From positions 1 to 52,478 of the forward strand of contig NZ_JACJKY010000018.1 in NCBI RefSeq assembly GCF_016901855.1: 52,478 nt of DNA, read 5' to 3'. Numbering within the stretch: the first letter of the stretch is position 1; each line of letters begins with the position of its first letter. This document shows, piece after piece, positions 41,518 to 50,477 of the stretch. The notes beneath the pieces were generated by a model, which was not told the DNA's origin, searched no databases, and saw only the letters and a program-made list of their open reading frames with translations. A program made the position numbers and the translations under genes. Origin of the DNA: Merdimmobilis hominis. Its GTDB lineage: Bacteria; Bacillota; Clostridia; Oscillospirales; Ruminococcaceae.

Positions 41518-42133
41518 AAAACGATGTGCCGAATATCTGCGGATTAAGGAAACGGTACTGCGAGAACACGTCCAGTTCACGGTTCGTGATGACCGTGCCC
41601 GTGAGGAGCAGCTTATACCTTGCCTTATCTCCAAGGGTATGGAGTCCCTTGCTCTGCTTGCTGCGGTTCTCTTTCAGTTTGTGCGCCTCGTCCGCTATAA
41701 TCAGGTCGGCGTTATATGCCAACAGTTCCTTTTCGAGACGCCACGCCGATTCGTAATTTACGACCACGACCTGCAAGCCCTCGTCCTGCAGCTTGTTCAG
41801 CTGCTCCTTCTTCTTTGCGACAGTTCCCTTGAGAACCGTCAGCGAATCTGGGAAGTCGGCAAACTTTTCAAATTCCTCCTCCCAGACGCCGAGGATGGAA
41901 AGCGGCGCGACCACAAGGACTCTGTTCACCAGCCCGTACTGGTACATACATCCCGCCACGGCGATGCTCACTATCGTTTTGCCGGTGCCCATTTCCATCA
42001 AAAGCGCCGTCCCGCGGCTCTTGAGACGCCCGTCAAATACACCGAACTTGTCGCAGGCAAAGGCAAAGGCGCGTTTCTGATGGTCATACGGAGCAGCCTT
42101 GATCGGCATCATCAGTTCGATGTTCTCACTCAT
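41408..42133 (-). pseudogene. SNF2-type helicase, N-terminal half only
   Basis: The ATG at 42133 overlaps the upstream small gene. Residues up to about 205 are a good SNF2/DEAD helicase 1 domain: YDHQKRAFAFA, Walker A MEMGTGKTIVSIA, VVAPLSILGVW, Walker B IIADEAHKLKEN and motif III LLTGTVITN. The frame then loses similarity after FLNPQIFGTSFY, where a full protein would continue to the second RecA domain. The remaining 35 residues read out of frame into the DUF4268 fragment. The helicase is therefore truncated and probably inactive. Confidence 0.75.
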
Positions 42134-42329
42134 TGCCGTCACCCCGCATTTCCTTGATCTCGATGCCCTGCACGGATTCGCCCGGCGTCAGCACGAGAAC
42201 CTCACAGAATTCTCCGAAGAGAAAGGTGAGAAGCCTTTTCGGAATACTCCTGTGTTCGCTCTGCAGGACTTCCTGCTTTTTTCCCCTTTTGTCGGCGATA
42301 TTGATTCGTACTTTGTGTTTTAATCTCAT
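42126..42329 (-). CDS. Small hypothetical protein of ICE/phage module
   Basis: The ATG at 42329 follows GGAGGA; a longer frame to 42467 is rejected because it has no ribosome binding site and a Pro/Gly/Arg-rich start. The 67-aa product begins MRLKHKVRINIADKRGKKQE and contains FLFGEFCEVLVLTPG. Its stop overlaps the SNF2 start by 8 nt. It belongs with the ParA-ParB-SNF2 set; function unknown. Confidence 0.6.
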   Translation of the reverse strand: MRLKHKVRINIADKRGKKQEVLQSEHRSIPKRLLTFLFGEFCEVLVLTPGESVQGIEIKEMRGDGNE

Positions 42330-42470
42330 AAATTTGTCCTCCTGTTCCTGATCTGCATTGCTGCGGAGGATGGATGTATTTCCTTCCTCACTCACTACCG
42401 GAAAATTCAACCCTCCGAAGAGGTGCGGCCGGGGAGGACTCCGACCGCCGTATCTGCCGCCGCCCACGGT

Positions 42471-43316
42471 TCAGTCCTTTTTCGGGTACTTGTGGCGTTT
42501 TACACGCTCGACCCCGAAGGACTTAGCCACCCTGTCGATGATCTTGTTCTTGCGGTTCGTCATCGCCGCGGAGGAAGGCAGCTTTCCCGTCTGCTTGGCT
42601 TCATCCTGGCGCATCTCCTCAAGCGGAGTGCTCTTGCCGAAATGCTCGAAGAAGAAGTCCTGCTGCGCCTCCGTGCATTCCTCATTAATGACGCGGCGCG
42701 CCTGCTCCGCCTGGGGATTCTCCGGCTCCGGCTCGGCGAACAGTGCGTCTTCCGGGCTACCGCTCTTGTCGGCAAGCGTGTCCCAGGGATCGACTGCATC
42801 CTCGTTGTCGGGATCGGCCTTGTAGCTGTTCACCTTTGCATCAAACAGGGGATCGCGCAGTTCGCCCTCGTAGCGATCCTGCAAATCCATGTCGTGGTCG
42901 GACTCATCGAGCATGATGGTCAGTTCGAGCGACAGGTCTTTGCCGACCTCAAGTCTCTGCGTAACCACGCACTTTGCGTCATCGTCCCAGCGTTCGTAGC
43001 AGTAATACTTGCCGTCCGCCGTGAGATAACAGGTACAGGCCTTCCTGCGCCTGTGACCGGATACGATTTCATACCTGCCGTTCTCTTTCTGGCGAAGGGT
43101 AATGGGTGTAATGATACCGCGTTCCTTGACGCTCTCGACAAGCTGATCCATATCCTCATCCAGACGCACCTGAAACGGATGATCCGGAAAATCATCAATT
43201 TCTGACAGTGGAATGTCGTAAATTCTCGGAAGTGACGCCTCCCGGCGTTCCGTTTCATTCATGAACAGCTCATCGTACCCAGTCATGCCCAGATCGATTG
43301 TGGGCTTTCCTTTCAA
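42471..43316 (-). CDS. Chimeric ParB N-terminal domain fused to sigma-factor-like ICE protein
   Basis: The TTG at 43316 is the start, with AGGAGGTG 7 nt upstream, overlapping parA by 47 nt. Residues 30-93 are a ParB/Spo0J N-terminal domain: IPLSEIDDFPDHPFQVR, ESVKERGIITPITLR and SGHRRRKA. At about residue 94 the family ends and a different protein begins: CYLTADGKYYCYERWDDDAK, then the sigma-70-like/ICE tail ENPQAEQARRVI...TEAQQDFFFEHF...MTNRKNKIIDRVAKS. ParB normally continues with its helix-turn-helix. The hybrid looks like a deletion fusion in frame. It may have lost DNA binding, or could be a genuine new protein. Confidence 0.65.
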   Translation of the reverse strand: MKGKPTIDLGMTGYDELFMNETERREASLPRIYDIPLSEIDDFPDHPFQVRLDEDMDQLVESVKERGIITPITLRQKENGRYEIVSGHRRRKACTCYLTADGKYYCYERWDDDAKCVVTQRLEVGKDLSLELTIMLDESDHDMDLQDRYEGELRDPLFDAKVNSYKADPDNEDAVDPWDTLADKSGSPEDALFAEPEPENPQAEQARRVINEECTEAQQDFFFEHFGKSTPLEEMRQDEAKQTGKLPSSAAMTNRKNKIIDRVAKSFGVERVKRHKYPKKD

Positions 43317-44100
43317 GCGCCGTCACCTCCTTTGTCAGCATTTCATAAGCCGCCGCAACCTTCCCCTTTTTGTCATGAGAAAAGATGCTCTCACCGGTCA
43401 GCGCACATTCCGCCGCACGAACGGAATGCGGAATTTCGCTATCAAACACCTTGATATTCTGCCCTACCGTGTTTCGCAGGGATTCGATGATCTCTCTTGC
43501 GTTGTTCGTACGGCTGTCCACCATTGTCAGCAGAATTCCGTCTATTGTGAGCTTTGGATTGATGCTTCGTTTTACCTTTGAAATCGAATGCAGAAGCAGA
43601 TTGAGTCCTTTCGCAGACAGAAAACTCGGCTGAGACGGTATGATCACGCTGTCTGCGGCCGCCAGCGCATTGATTGTCATCATCCCCAGAGAAGGCATGC
43701 AATCAATCAGAATATAATCGTAATCCTTCCGAACCGTATCAATATAGTTGCGGAGAACGTACTCACGGCTCATGAGATTGAACAGACCGGTTTCCATACC
43801 GGACAGTTCAATATTGGACGGAAGAAGATCCACGCCTTCATCGTGATGCAGAATGCCTGTGCGTTCCTCTATCGGCCTGTCTTCAATCACTGCGTCCATG
43901 ACCGTTGAGAGTGTCACATCAATCGCGTCTGGATTTTTATGTCCGAGCGCCACCGTGAGACTCGACTGCGGGTCCGCGTCAATCAACAGCACCTTTTGAT
44001 TATGGAACAGCTGAAGTCCCACACCGAGGTTTACAGTCGTCGTTGTCTTTCCGACTCCGCCTTTTTGGTTTGTGATGGCAATCACTTTGCAGTTGTCCAT
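43270..44100 (-). CDS. parA: ParA-family partition ATPase
   Basis: The 276-aa protein starts at the ATG at 44100 after AAAGGAGG; an upstream in-frame start is rejected. It has the deviant Walker A NQKGGVGKTTTTVNLG, the switch/Walker segment LLIDADPQSSLT and YDYILIDCMPSLG. ParA proteins position plasmids or stabilise ICEs with ParB. It is followed by the ParB chimera with overlapping frames. It is preceded by a hairpin (44145-44183) and the conserved GC-rich leader copy B. It appears intact. Confidence 0.9.
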   Translation of the reverse strand: MDNCKVIAITNQKGGVGKTTTTVNLGVGLQLFHNQKVLLIDADPQSSLTVALGHKNPDAIDVTLSTVMDAVIEDRPIEERTGILHHDEGVDLLPSNIELSGMETGLFNLMSREYVLRNYIDTVRKDYDYILIDCMPSLGMMTINALAAADSVIIPSQPSFLSAKGLNLLLHSISKVKRSINPKLTIDGILLTMVDSRTNNAREIIESLRNTVGQNIKVFDSEIPHSVRAAECALTGESIFSHDKKGKVAAAYEMLTKEVTALERKAHNRSGHDWVR

Positions 44101-44144
44101 TGGCTTTCCTCCTTTCTTAAACATCGGGATCTTATCAAAAAGAT

Positions 44145-44183
44145 CCATCAAAACACAAAGTGCTTGTCTTTGTGTTTTGATGG
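44145..44183 (-). promoter_or_regulatory. Perfect 16-bp hairpin upstream of parA (attenuator/terminator-like)
   Basis: CCATCAAAACACAAAG (44145-44160) is exactly complementary to CTTTGTGTTTTGATGG (44168-44183), with a 7-nt loop. In the parA direction it is followed by ATCTTTTTGA, so it can act as an intrinsic terminator between the leader and parA. A second short inverted pair, GGATC/GATCC, lies immediately after it. This supports attenuation of the parA operon. Confidence 0.6.
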
Positions 44184-44214
44184 CTGCATTTCATTTTTCC
44201 TCGAACCCTAAATG

Positions 44215-44510
44215 CAGAAAGGGAACTCATCAGACGCCCGACAGCGAATCGGGTCCATGGGAATCTCACCCCTGCCGGGTCCTCTGCCAGCTCCGTAGAG
44301 AAGTATCATAATCGCCTGAGCCTGTCTCGGCCGTATCCGGTGCCGCCGGATATTTCGGAATGGTTTCGGGATCGCTCGCCGCCTTGTGTCCCGCTGATAC
44401 CGCTTTGCGGCAGGTGGTTCGTGGCGTACCTTCCTTCGGCTATCGACTCAGGTAACGTATCTGATGAATGTGTATGCAGTTTTCAAGATGCTAAAGGAAC
44501 TTTGAAAAAA
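44215..44510 (-). ncRNA. Candidate structured ICE leader RNA, copy B (upstream of parA)
   Basis: This GC-rich stretch has no credible gene. It shares, in the same order, four blocks with 1001-1400 (plus strand), including the 25-nt block at 44462-44486 and GGTGAGATTCCC (44259-44273 region). In both copies a hairpin follows before the first gene (mazF-like or parA). Conserved sequence between two differently used ICE operons suggests a leader RNA regulating conjugation modules. Confidence 0.45.
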
Positions 44511-44580
44511 GATTCCTTCAAGTGGTAGCCGGCGAGAAGCGTATTTTTTCACCCTCTTTTTTTAAAAAACAAAAAAATAA

Positions 44581-44610
44581 TTCCCACGGCCGAAAAATCA
44601 GCCGCGGGAA
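44581..44610 (-). terminator. Second terminator of the ppdK transcript
   Basis: TTCCC/GGGAA and CGGC/GCCG arms (44581-44610) enclose a 10-nt loop. On the minus strand the stem is followed by TTATTTTTTTG, a good U-tract. It backs up the hairpin at 44642-44676. Confidence 0.7.
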
Positions 44611-44633
44611 CAGAAAAACAGTGCTGTAAAGGC

Positions 44634-44676
44634 AAAAAAATAACGCCCCCATTTCCAATACGGAAATGAGGGCGTT
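44634..44676 (-). terminator. First terminator of the ppdK transcript
   Basis: AACGCCC-CATTTCC (44642-44656) pairs with GGAAATG-GGGCGTT (44662-44676) with one mismatch around a 5-nt loop. On the minus strand it is followed by ATTTTTTTG. Confidence 0.8.
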
Positions 44677-44715
44677 TTTAGCTAAAAAGCTCGATATTTA
44701 GGCGAAAATTTTAAA

Positions 44716-47346
44716 TTACTTATTTTCGCGGATCGCCGCTTGTGCAGCCGAAAGTCTTGCGATCGGCACACGGAACGGTGAGCAGGAGACGTAGGTCAGA
44801 CCTGCGTTATGGCAGAACTCAACAGAGCTCGGATCACCGCCGTGTTCGCCGCAGATGCCCAGTTTGATATCCGGACGGGTCTGTTTGCCCAGATCAGCAG
44901 CCATTTTAACCAGTTTGCCAACGCCTTTCTGGTCGAGTTTTGCAAACGGATCGTTCTCATAGATCTTCTTGTCATAGTAAGCGTCGAGGAACTTGCCTGC
45001 GTCGTCACGGCTGAAGCCGAAGGTCATCTGAGTGAGGTCGTTTGTACCGAAGCTGAAGAACTCTGCTTCTGTTGCGATCTCGTCAGCTGTCAGAGCAGCA
45101 CGCGGGATCTCGATCATGGTACCCACTTTGTAGGTGAGGTCAGCGCCTGCTGCTTTGATAACTTCATCAGCAGTAGAGGTGACAACGCCTTTGACGTAAG
45201 CGAGCTCTTTGACTTCGCCAACCAGCGGAATCATGATTTCCGGAACGATGTTCCAATCCGGATGTTTTGCTTTTACAGCCAGAGCTGCCTGGATAACAGC
45301 TTTTGTCTGCATTGCAGCGATTTCCGGATAGGTGACAGCCAGACGGCAGCCACGGTGACCCATCATCGGGTTGAACTCGTGCAGAGAAGCGATAACAGCT
45401 TTAACGTCTGCAACCGTTTTGTTCATTGTTTTTGCCAGAGCTTCGATATCGTCCTCTTCAGTCGGAACGAATTCGTGCAGCGGCGGATCGAGGAAGCGGA
45501 TGGTGACAGGATCGCCTTCCATTGCCTCGTACAGTTCTTCAAAGTCACCCTGCTGCATCGGAAGCAGTTTTGCCAATGCTTTTTCTCTCTGCTCAACGGT
45601 GTCAGCAACGATCATCTCACGGATTGCCGGGATACGGTCAGCATCGAAGAACATGTGCTCGGTACGGCAAAGGCCGATGCCTTCTGCACCAAATTTTTTG
45701 GCCTGAATTGCATCACGCGGTGTATCAGCATTTGTTCTGACTTTGAGTGCTCTGAATTTGTCAGCCCACTCCATAATACGGCCAAATTCGCCGCCGATGG
45801 AAGCTTCCACGGTCGGGATTGCTTCGCCATAGATTGCGCCGGTCGAACCATTCAGGGAGATCCAATCACCCTCTGTGAAGGTTTTGCCAGCCAATTCGAA
45901 TTTTTTGTTTTCTTCGTCCATTTTGATCTCGCCGCAGCCAGATACACAGCAAGTGCCCATACCACGAGCAACAACGGCTGCGTGAGAAGTCATACCGCCG
46001 CGAACGGTCAAAATGCCCTGAGAAGCAACCATGCCTTCGATGTCTTCCGGAGAAGTCTCAAGACGAACGAGAACAACTTTCTCGCCTTTTTCTGCCCAAG
46101 CTTTTGCATCGTCAGCAGTGAAGACGACACGGCCGCAAGCAGCACCTGGAGAAGCAGCCAGTGCGGTTGCGAGCGGGGTAGCTTTTTTGAGTGCAGCAGC
46201 ATCAAACTGCGGGTGCAGCAGGGAGTCGAGCGATCTCGGATCGATCATTGCAACTGCTTCCTGCTCAGAGATCATGCCCTCGTCAACGAGGTCGCAAGCG
46301 ATTTTGAGTGCAGCAGCTGCTGTTCTCTTACCGTTACGAGTCTGGAGCATGTACAGTTTTTTGTCCTCAATGGTGAACTCCATATCCTGCATATCGCGGT
46401 AGTGGTTCTCCAAAGTATGGCAAATGTCAACAAACTGGTTGTAGCACTCCGGCATAACCTCAGCAAGCTGATCGATTGTCTGCGGAGTACGAACACCTGC
46501 AACGACGTCCTCGCCCTGTGCGTTCATGAGGAACTCACCGAACAGTTTTTTCTCGCCGGTTGCCGGGTTACGGGTGAATGCAACGCCTGTACCGGAAGTA
46601 TCGCCCATGTTGCCGAAAGCCATCATCTGGACGTTAACTGCAGTACCCCAGGAATACGGGATGTCGTTCATTCTTCTGTATACGTTTGCACGCGGGTTGT
46701 CCCAAGAACGGAACACTGCTTTGACAGCACCCATGAGCTGCTCTTTCGGATCAGACGGGAAGTCTTCGCCGAGTTTCTCTTTATATTCTGCTTTAAACTG
46801 ATTTGCGAGTTCTTTTAAGTCCTCAGCAGTCAGCTCGGTGTCCATTGTAACACCTTTTTCTTCTTTCATTTTGTCGATGAGTTCTTCGAAGTATTTTTTG
46901 CCGACTTCCATAACAACGTCGGAATACATCTGGATAAATCTTCTGTAGCAGTCATATGCCCAACGCGGATTACCAGATTTTTTTGCCATAACTTCAACAA
47001 CTTCTTCGTTTAAGCCAAGGTTCAAAATGGTATCCATCATGCCCGGCATAGAAGCACGTGCGCCCGAACGAACGGAAACGAGCAGCGGATTTTCATGATC
47101 GCCAAATTTTTTACCAACGATTTCTTCCATTTTTCCAATGTACTCCATGATCTGTGCCTGGATCTCATCGTTGATTTTTCTGCCATCTTCATAATACTGT
47201 GTGCAGGCCTCTGTGGAAATGGTAAAGCCCTGCGGAACCGGAAGACCGAGTTTGGTCATCTCAGCGAGGTTTGCACCTTTACCGCCGAGCAGTTCACGCA
47301 TGGAGCCGTCACCCTCTGAGAAAAGGTAAACATACTTTTTGCTCAC
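44716..47346 (-). CDS. ppdK: Pyruvate, phosphate dikinase
   Basis: The 876-aa enzyme interconverts pyruvate, ATP and phosphate with phosphoenolpyruvate, AMP and pyrophosphate in glycolysis/gluconeogenesis of anaerobes. The GTG at 47346 is the start, with GGAGGAG 7 nt upstream (the protein begins MSKKYVYLFSEGDGSM). The N-terminal ATP-grasp domain contains LGGKGANLAEM and SVRSGARASMPGMMDTILNL. The swivelling phosphohistidine site is GGMTSHAAVVARG (His near 454), and the C-terminal PEP-binding barrel ends with GICGEHGGDP (active Cys near 832). TATAAT (47468-47473 on the complement) is a likely -10. Two terminators follow. Confidence 0.97.
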   Translation of the reverse strand: MSKKYVYLFSEGDGSMRELLGGKGANLAEMTKLGLPVPQGFTISTEACTQYYEDGRKINDEIQAQIMEYIGKMEEIVGKKFGDHENPLLVSVRSGARASMPGMMDTILNLGLNEEVVEVMAKKSGNPRWAYDCYRRFIQMYSDVVMEVGKKYFEELIDKMKEEKGVTMDTELTAEDLKELANQFKAEYKEKLGEDFPSDPKEQLMGAVKAVFRSWDNPRANVYRRMNDIPYSWGTAVNVQMMAFGNMGDTSGTGVAFTRNPATGEKKLFGEFLMNAQGEDVVAGVRTPQTIDQLAEVMPECYNQFVDICHTLENHYRDMQDMEFTIEDKKLYMLQTRNGKRTAAAALKIACDLVDEGMISEQEAVAMIDPRSLDSLLHPQFDAAALKKATPLATALAASPGAACGRVVFTADDAKAWAEKGEKVVLVRLETSPEDIEGMVASQGILTVRGGMTSHAAVVARGMGTCCVSGCGEIKMDEENKKFELAGKTFTEGDWISLNGSTGAIYGEAIPTVEASIGGEFGRIMEWADKFRALKVRTNADTPRDAIQAKKFGAEGIGLCRTEHMFFDADRIPAIREMIVADTVEQREKALAKLLPMQQGDFEELYEAMEGDPVTIRFLDPPLHEFVPTEEDDIEALAKTMNKTVADVKAVIASLHEFNPMMGHRGCRLAVTYPEIAAMQTKAVIQAALAVKAKHPDWNIVPEIMIPLVGEVKELAYVKGVVTSTADEVIKAAGADLTYKVGTMIEIPRAALTADEIATEAEFFSFGTNDLTQMTFGFSRDDAGKFLDAYYDKKIYENDPFAKLDQKGVGKLVKMAADLGKQTRPDIKLGICGEHGGDPSSVEFCHNAGLTYVSCSPFRVPIARLSAAQAAIRENK

Positions 47347-47555
47347 GTGTAATCTCCTCCAAAAATCATTGTCGGCCAATCTGTTTCATATGTCTTTTTA
47401 AAAAGTAATGAAAAAATCAGGCCGCTTGTCCGGTCACGTACACACATACGCACCAAACATCAAGCATATTATAACAGAAAAGAAACGAAAATGCTACATT
47501 TTCTTTTGTGAAACATCGATAGAATCGGTGTTTTTTTTAAAAAAAAGCATTCTGC

Positions 47556-47584
47556 TTGAAAATTCGGTTTGTTTTTGCCATAAT
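47556..47584 (+). promoter_or_regulatory. Predicted promoter of GlmU-like gene
   Basis: TTGAAA (47556-47561) and CATAAT (47579-47584) are separated by 17 bp, about 55 bp upstream of the start at 47639. The divergent ppdK promoter lies about 110 bp to its left. Confidence 0.55.
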
Positions 47585-47638
47585 AACAATAGAAAATTCT
47601 CTCAAAACGGCTCTTTATCTTTGTGTGAGGTGATTTTT

Positions 47639-48742
47639 ATGTCAAACAAGCAAGCGGTACTCATTTTTGCAGATTCCGACGCGTTTGCTCCCATTCTCTT
47701 TTCTCCATCTGTTGCATGGGTGGTTGATACCTGCATGACGGGCGGTATTTCCTCTCTATGCATTTTTGCAGATGAAATCCCTGATACCGTTTCCTTGCCG
47801 GATACAGCTGACATTTTTACAGGCGATCATGCAGTCCATCATCTGGCAAACTGGCTCGAGAACCACCGCGGTGATGACATTCTGATTCTCGACGGCAGCA
47901 TGCCGCTTGTAACGCCAGCATCTATTGCCGATTCCGCTCTCCATTGCACAAACGGCGGTGACCTTTTAAGCCGCATGCAAAGTTTGGAGCTCAAAGCGCA
48001 TACAGCCGCTGATTTTTTGCGTGCACTTACTCCAAACACGTACAGCACAATCCGCACTGATTCAAGCCGTGCACGCAACGAGATCACCACACAGCTCCGT
48101 CAGCGCATTTTGTCTGATCTGCTTAATCAAGGCGTAGAAATTCCGTGCTTTGACGGTATCTTGATCGGCAGAAATGTATCGGTCGGCGCAGGCACAACAA
48201 TTCTGCCGGGAACGATTCTGCGTAAAAATGTCACCATCGGCGAGCAATGCACGATCGGACCGAACACACTCATTGAAGACAGCACGATCGGAGAAGGCAC
48301 GACACTCAATGCAGTGCAGTGTTATCGTTCCACAATCGGAAATCATGTCACTGTCGGACCGTTTTGTCATATTCGGCCAAACAGTGTGATTCGCGACGGC
48401 GTTCATATCGGCGACTTTGTCGAAATCAAAAATTCAGATATCGGCGCGCACACACACATTTCCCATCTGACTTACGTTGGGGACAGTGACGTCGGTGAAC
48501 GGGTCAATTTCGGCTGCGGTGTTGCCACAGCGAATTATGACGGTAAAAAGAAATACCGTTGCAAAATCGGCAATCACGCATTCATTGGTTGTAATACCAA
48601 TCTGGTTGCGCCAGTCACCATTGGCGAAAATGGATACACTGCTGCCGGTTCCACCATCACCGATGATGTTCCCGACGAAGCACTGGCCATCGCCCGTGCC
48701 CGTCAACAAAATAAGCCATTTTATAATAAAAAAATCCGATGA
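47639..48742 (+). CDS. GlmU-like protein with degenerate uridylyltransferase domain and intact acetyltransferase
   Basis: The ATG at 47639 follows GTGAGGTG; a longer upstream frame lacks support. The 367-aa protein is shorter than normal GlmU (about 455). Residues 1-130 resemble only a shrunken nucleotidyltransferase and lack the essential GxGTRM loop (reads LIFADSDAFAP). The linker (RQRILSDLLNQGVEIPCFDG) and the left-handed beta-helix from about 165 are intact: NFGCGVATANYDG and FIGCNTNLVAPV match the glucosamine-1-phosphate acetyltransferase active site. It probably acetylates glucosamine-1-phosphate, with a separate enzyme adding UDP. It stands alone with its own promoter and terminator. 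Confidence 0.8.
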   Translation: MSNKQAVLIFADSDAFAPILFSPSVAWVVDTCMTGGISSLCIFADEIPDTVSLPDTADIFTGDHAVHHLANWLENHRGDDILILDGSMPLVTPASIADSALHCTNGGDLLSRMQSLELKAHTAADFLRALTPNTYSTIRTDSSRARNEITTQLRQRILSDLLNQGVEIPCFDGILIGRNVSVGAGTTILPGTILRKNVTIGEQCTIGPNTLIEDSTIGEGTTLNAVQCYRSTIGNHVTVGPFCHIRPNSVIRDGVHIGDFVEIKNSDIGAHTHISHLTYVGDSDVGERVNFGCGVATANYDGKKKYRCKIGNHAFIGCNTNLVAPVTIGENGYTAAGSTITDDVPDEALAIARARQQNKPFYNKKIR

Positions 48743-48747
48743 ATTCC

Positions 48748-48779
48748 ATCGCCGCAACCACTTGTTGCGGCGATTTTTC
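48748..48779 (+). terminator. Terminator of the GlmU-like gene
   Basis: ATCGCCGCAAC (48748-48758) and GTTGCGGCGAT (48764-48774) form a perfect 11-bp stem followed by TTTTTC. Confidence 0.85.
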
Positions 48780-48956
48780 TTTTCCAAAATGTAATTATTT
48801 TTACTATCACTCCGTAAATCACAAAAATTAACGCTGTTCATATTGATAAATAGTAAAAAAAACGAATAAAAAAGCAAGAATCAGAATGCAATCTCGGTAA
48901 ATTTGCTATATAATATATCCATCGACCGATTCCTTTTAGTAAAAGGAGGCGAAATC

Positions 48957-49838
48957 ATGATCTTGGGCACTAAGATGCACTCGATTGATGAAAAAACATT
49001 CCAATATCTTGCATCCTGTTTCCAAGGATACAGTTGCAAAGTGTTTACCCTGCTTGAATCTGATGCCGCTTTACCTGCTGGGATGTGTGAATGCTTTATT
49101 CCGCCTGAACAGGCGTTGGCGGTTATTCTTCCGCTTTCCCATGTTTCCGGGTTTATCCATGACAGTGTTATGGTAGCAGAAGAGCCCAACATCGCATATC
49201 CTGTTTATGACGGCGTATTGCGTTATCGTTTTCAAAACGGAAATTCTTTCTACCTGCTCTTGATTGAGACCAACTTTTTACGGGAAATTCTCTGCGACAC
49301 CAATTATATTCAAAATACTTCTGTTAAAAATTTTCCGATCACGCAAAAGCTTCTCCACTTAATCCAGATGTTCCGTGAAGAATTTGAGCGTACAACATTT
49401 GAGCATGAAGCGGTGTTGCAAAGCATTGCACATCTTCTGTGTACTGAACTTGTTCGGCAGGCGACTAATATCTCACAGTCCAATACCTCCGGTACATTTT
49501 CCAAAAAGCATACAGAAGTATTGGCAGCGGCAGAATACATCCTGATTCATTGTGCTGAACCGCTCTCCATTGAAAAGCTGAGTCAACAGTTCCACATGAG
49601 CAAATATTATTTTTCCCATGTTTTTAAACAGGAAATCGGCGAATCCCCTTATTCTTATCTCACACGCGCACGTATTGCACAAGCAAAACGAATGCTTGTG
49701 TATGAAACGACATCCGTCATGGAGATCAGTCAGCGATGTGGCTTTTCTACGCCCAATCATTTTTCTGATCTATTCCGTCAAAAAACCGGAATGTCTCCAA
49801 ATGAGTACCGTGCTCATCATACGAAAACGCGTACATAA
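48957..49838 (+). CDS. AraC-family transcriptional regulator
   Basis: The 293-aa protein starts at the ATG at 48957 after AAAAGGAGG. The C-terminal domain (about 192-290) has two helix-turn-helices: LSIEKLSQQFHMSKYYFSHV and VMEISQRCGFSTPNHFSDLF, ending MSPNEYRAHH. The N-terminal roughly 190 residues would be the sensor domain, without a recognised ligand motif. It may regulate the lipoprotein gene starting 75 bp downstream on the same strand, or act in trans. Confidence 0.88.
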   Translation: MILGTKMHSIDEKTFQYLASCFQGYSCKVFTLLESDAALPAGMCECFIPPEQALAVILPLSHVSGFIHDSVMVAEEPNIAYPVYDGVLRYRFQNGNSFYLLLIETNFLREILCDTNYIQNTSVKNFPITQKLLHLIQMFREEFERTTFEHEAVLQSIAHLLCTELVRQATNISQSNTSGTFSKKHTEVLAAAEYILIHCAEPLSIEKLSQQFHMSKYYFSHVFKQEIGESPYSYLTRARIAQAKRMLVYETTSVMEISQRCGFSTPNHFSDLFRQKTGMSPNEYRAHHTKTRT

Positions 49839-49913
49839 TTTTTATTTTGGCCCAATGCGGTAGTTTTCGCATAGCATATGATCAAACATTTTTATTGAAA
49901 GGAAGGAATTATT

Positions 49914-50435
49914 ATGTTGAAAAAACTTTTAGCCATTGCAACTGCACTCGTATTGACACTCGCGTTTGCTGCCTGCAGTAATGACAGCGGCTCTACCTCA
50001 GGCACAGAATCCTCTAAGGAGCCAAGCAAAACAACAGAAGAATCAACAGAAACAGAATCCAAAGCTGAAGAAGAACTCGAGACCCCATCTGGAGACAAAG
50101 TAGAACTTCCGGAAGGAACAGCATATGCAGACACTGATATCAGCGCAGATTGGCCTTCTGATCTCCCCGCTTCCTTGCCAAAAATGAAAGGCGAATTAAC
50201 CGTTAAAGCAACAATGACTGGCGAAACTGTCGCTTTTGCAGGTGTTACAGAAGAAGATGCACTTAACTACATGGCTCTTTGCGATGCCGCAGCAGAAGAG
50301 AGCACCGGTGCTTATAATGATGGTAAAAAGATCGTTTTAAACGGAAAATTCGATGGCGAAACACTCACCATTACATACTATATTGAAGCAGTTGGTTCCA
50401 CCCATAACGCCAACGATTTGAAAATTGCTTTTTAA
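49914..50435 (+). CDS. Small secreted lipoprotein
   Basis: The 173-aa protein starts at the ATG at 49914 after GAAAGGAAGG. It has a lipoprotein signal peptide with lipobox LAFAACSN (lipidated Cys near residue 21), followed by a Ser/Thr/Glu-rich linker (about 22-62) and a compact C-terminal domain of about 100 residues. No catalytic motif is seen. It would be anchored on the outer face of the membrane. Function unknown. Confidence 0.82.
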   Translation: MLKKLLAIATALVLTLAFAACSNDSGSTSGTESSKEPSKTTEESTETESKAEEELETPSGDKVELPEGTAYADTDISADWPSDLPASLPKMKGELTVKATMTGETVAFAGVTEEDALNYMALCDAAAEESTGAYNDGKKIVLNGKFDGETLTITYYIEAVGSTHNANDLKIAF

Positions 50436-50477
50436 TTTTTAAAATATGATACCGCTATGCGATTTCTCTGAGTAGAT

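Noticed and set aside
44809-46818. Very long plus-strand frame of 669 codons opposite ppdK
   Set aside because: It is the antisense shadow of a highly conserved GC-biased gene; the translation is Cys/Phe/Asn-rich with no domain and no ribosome binding site.
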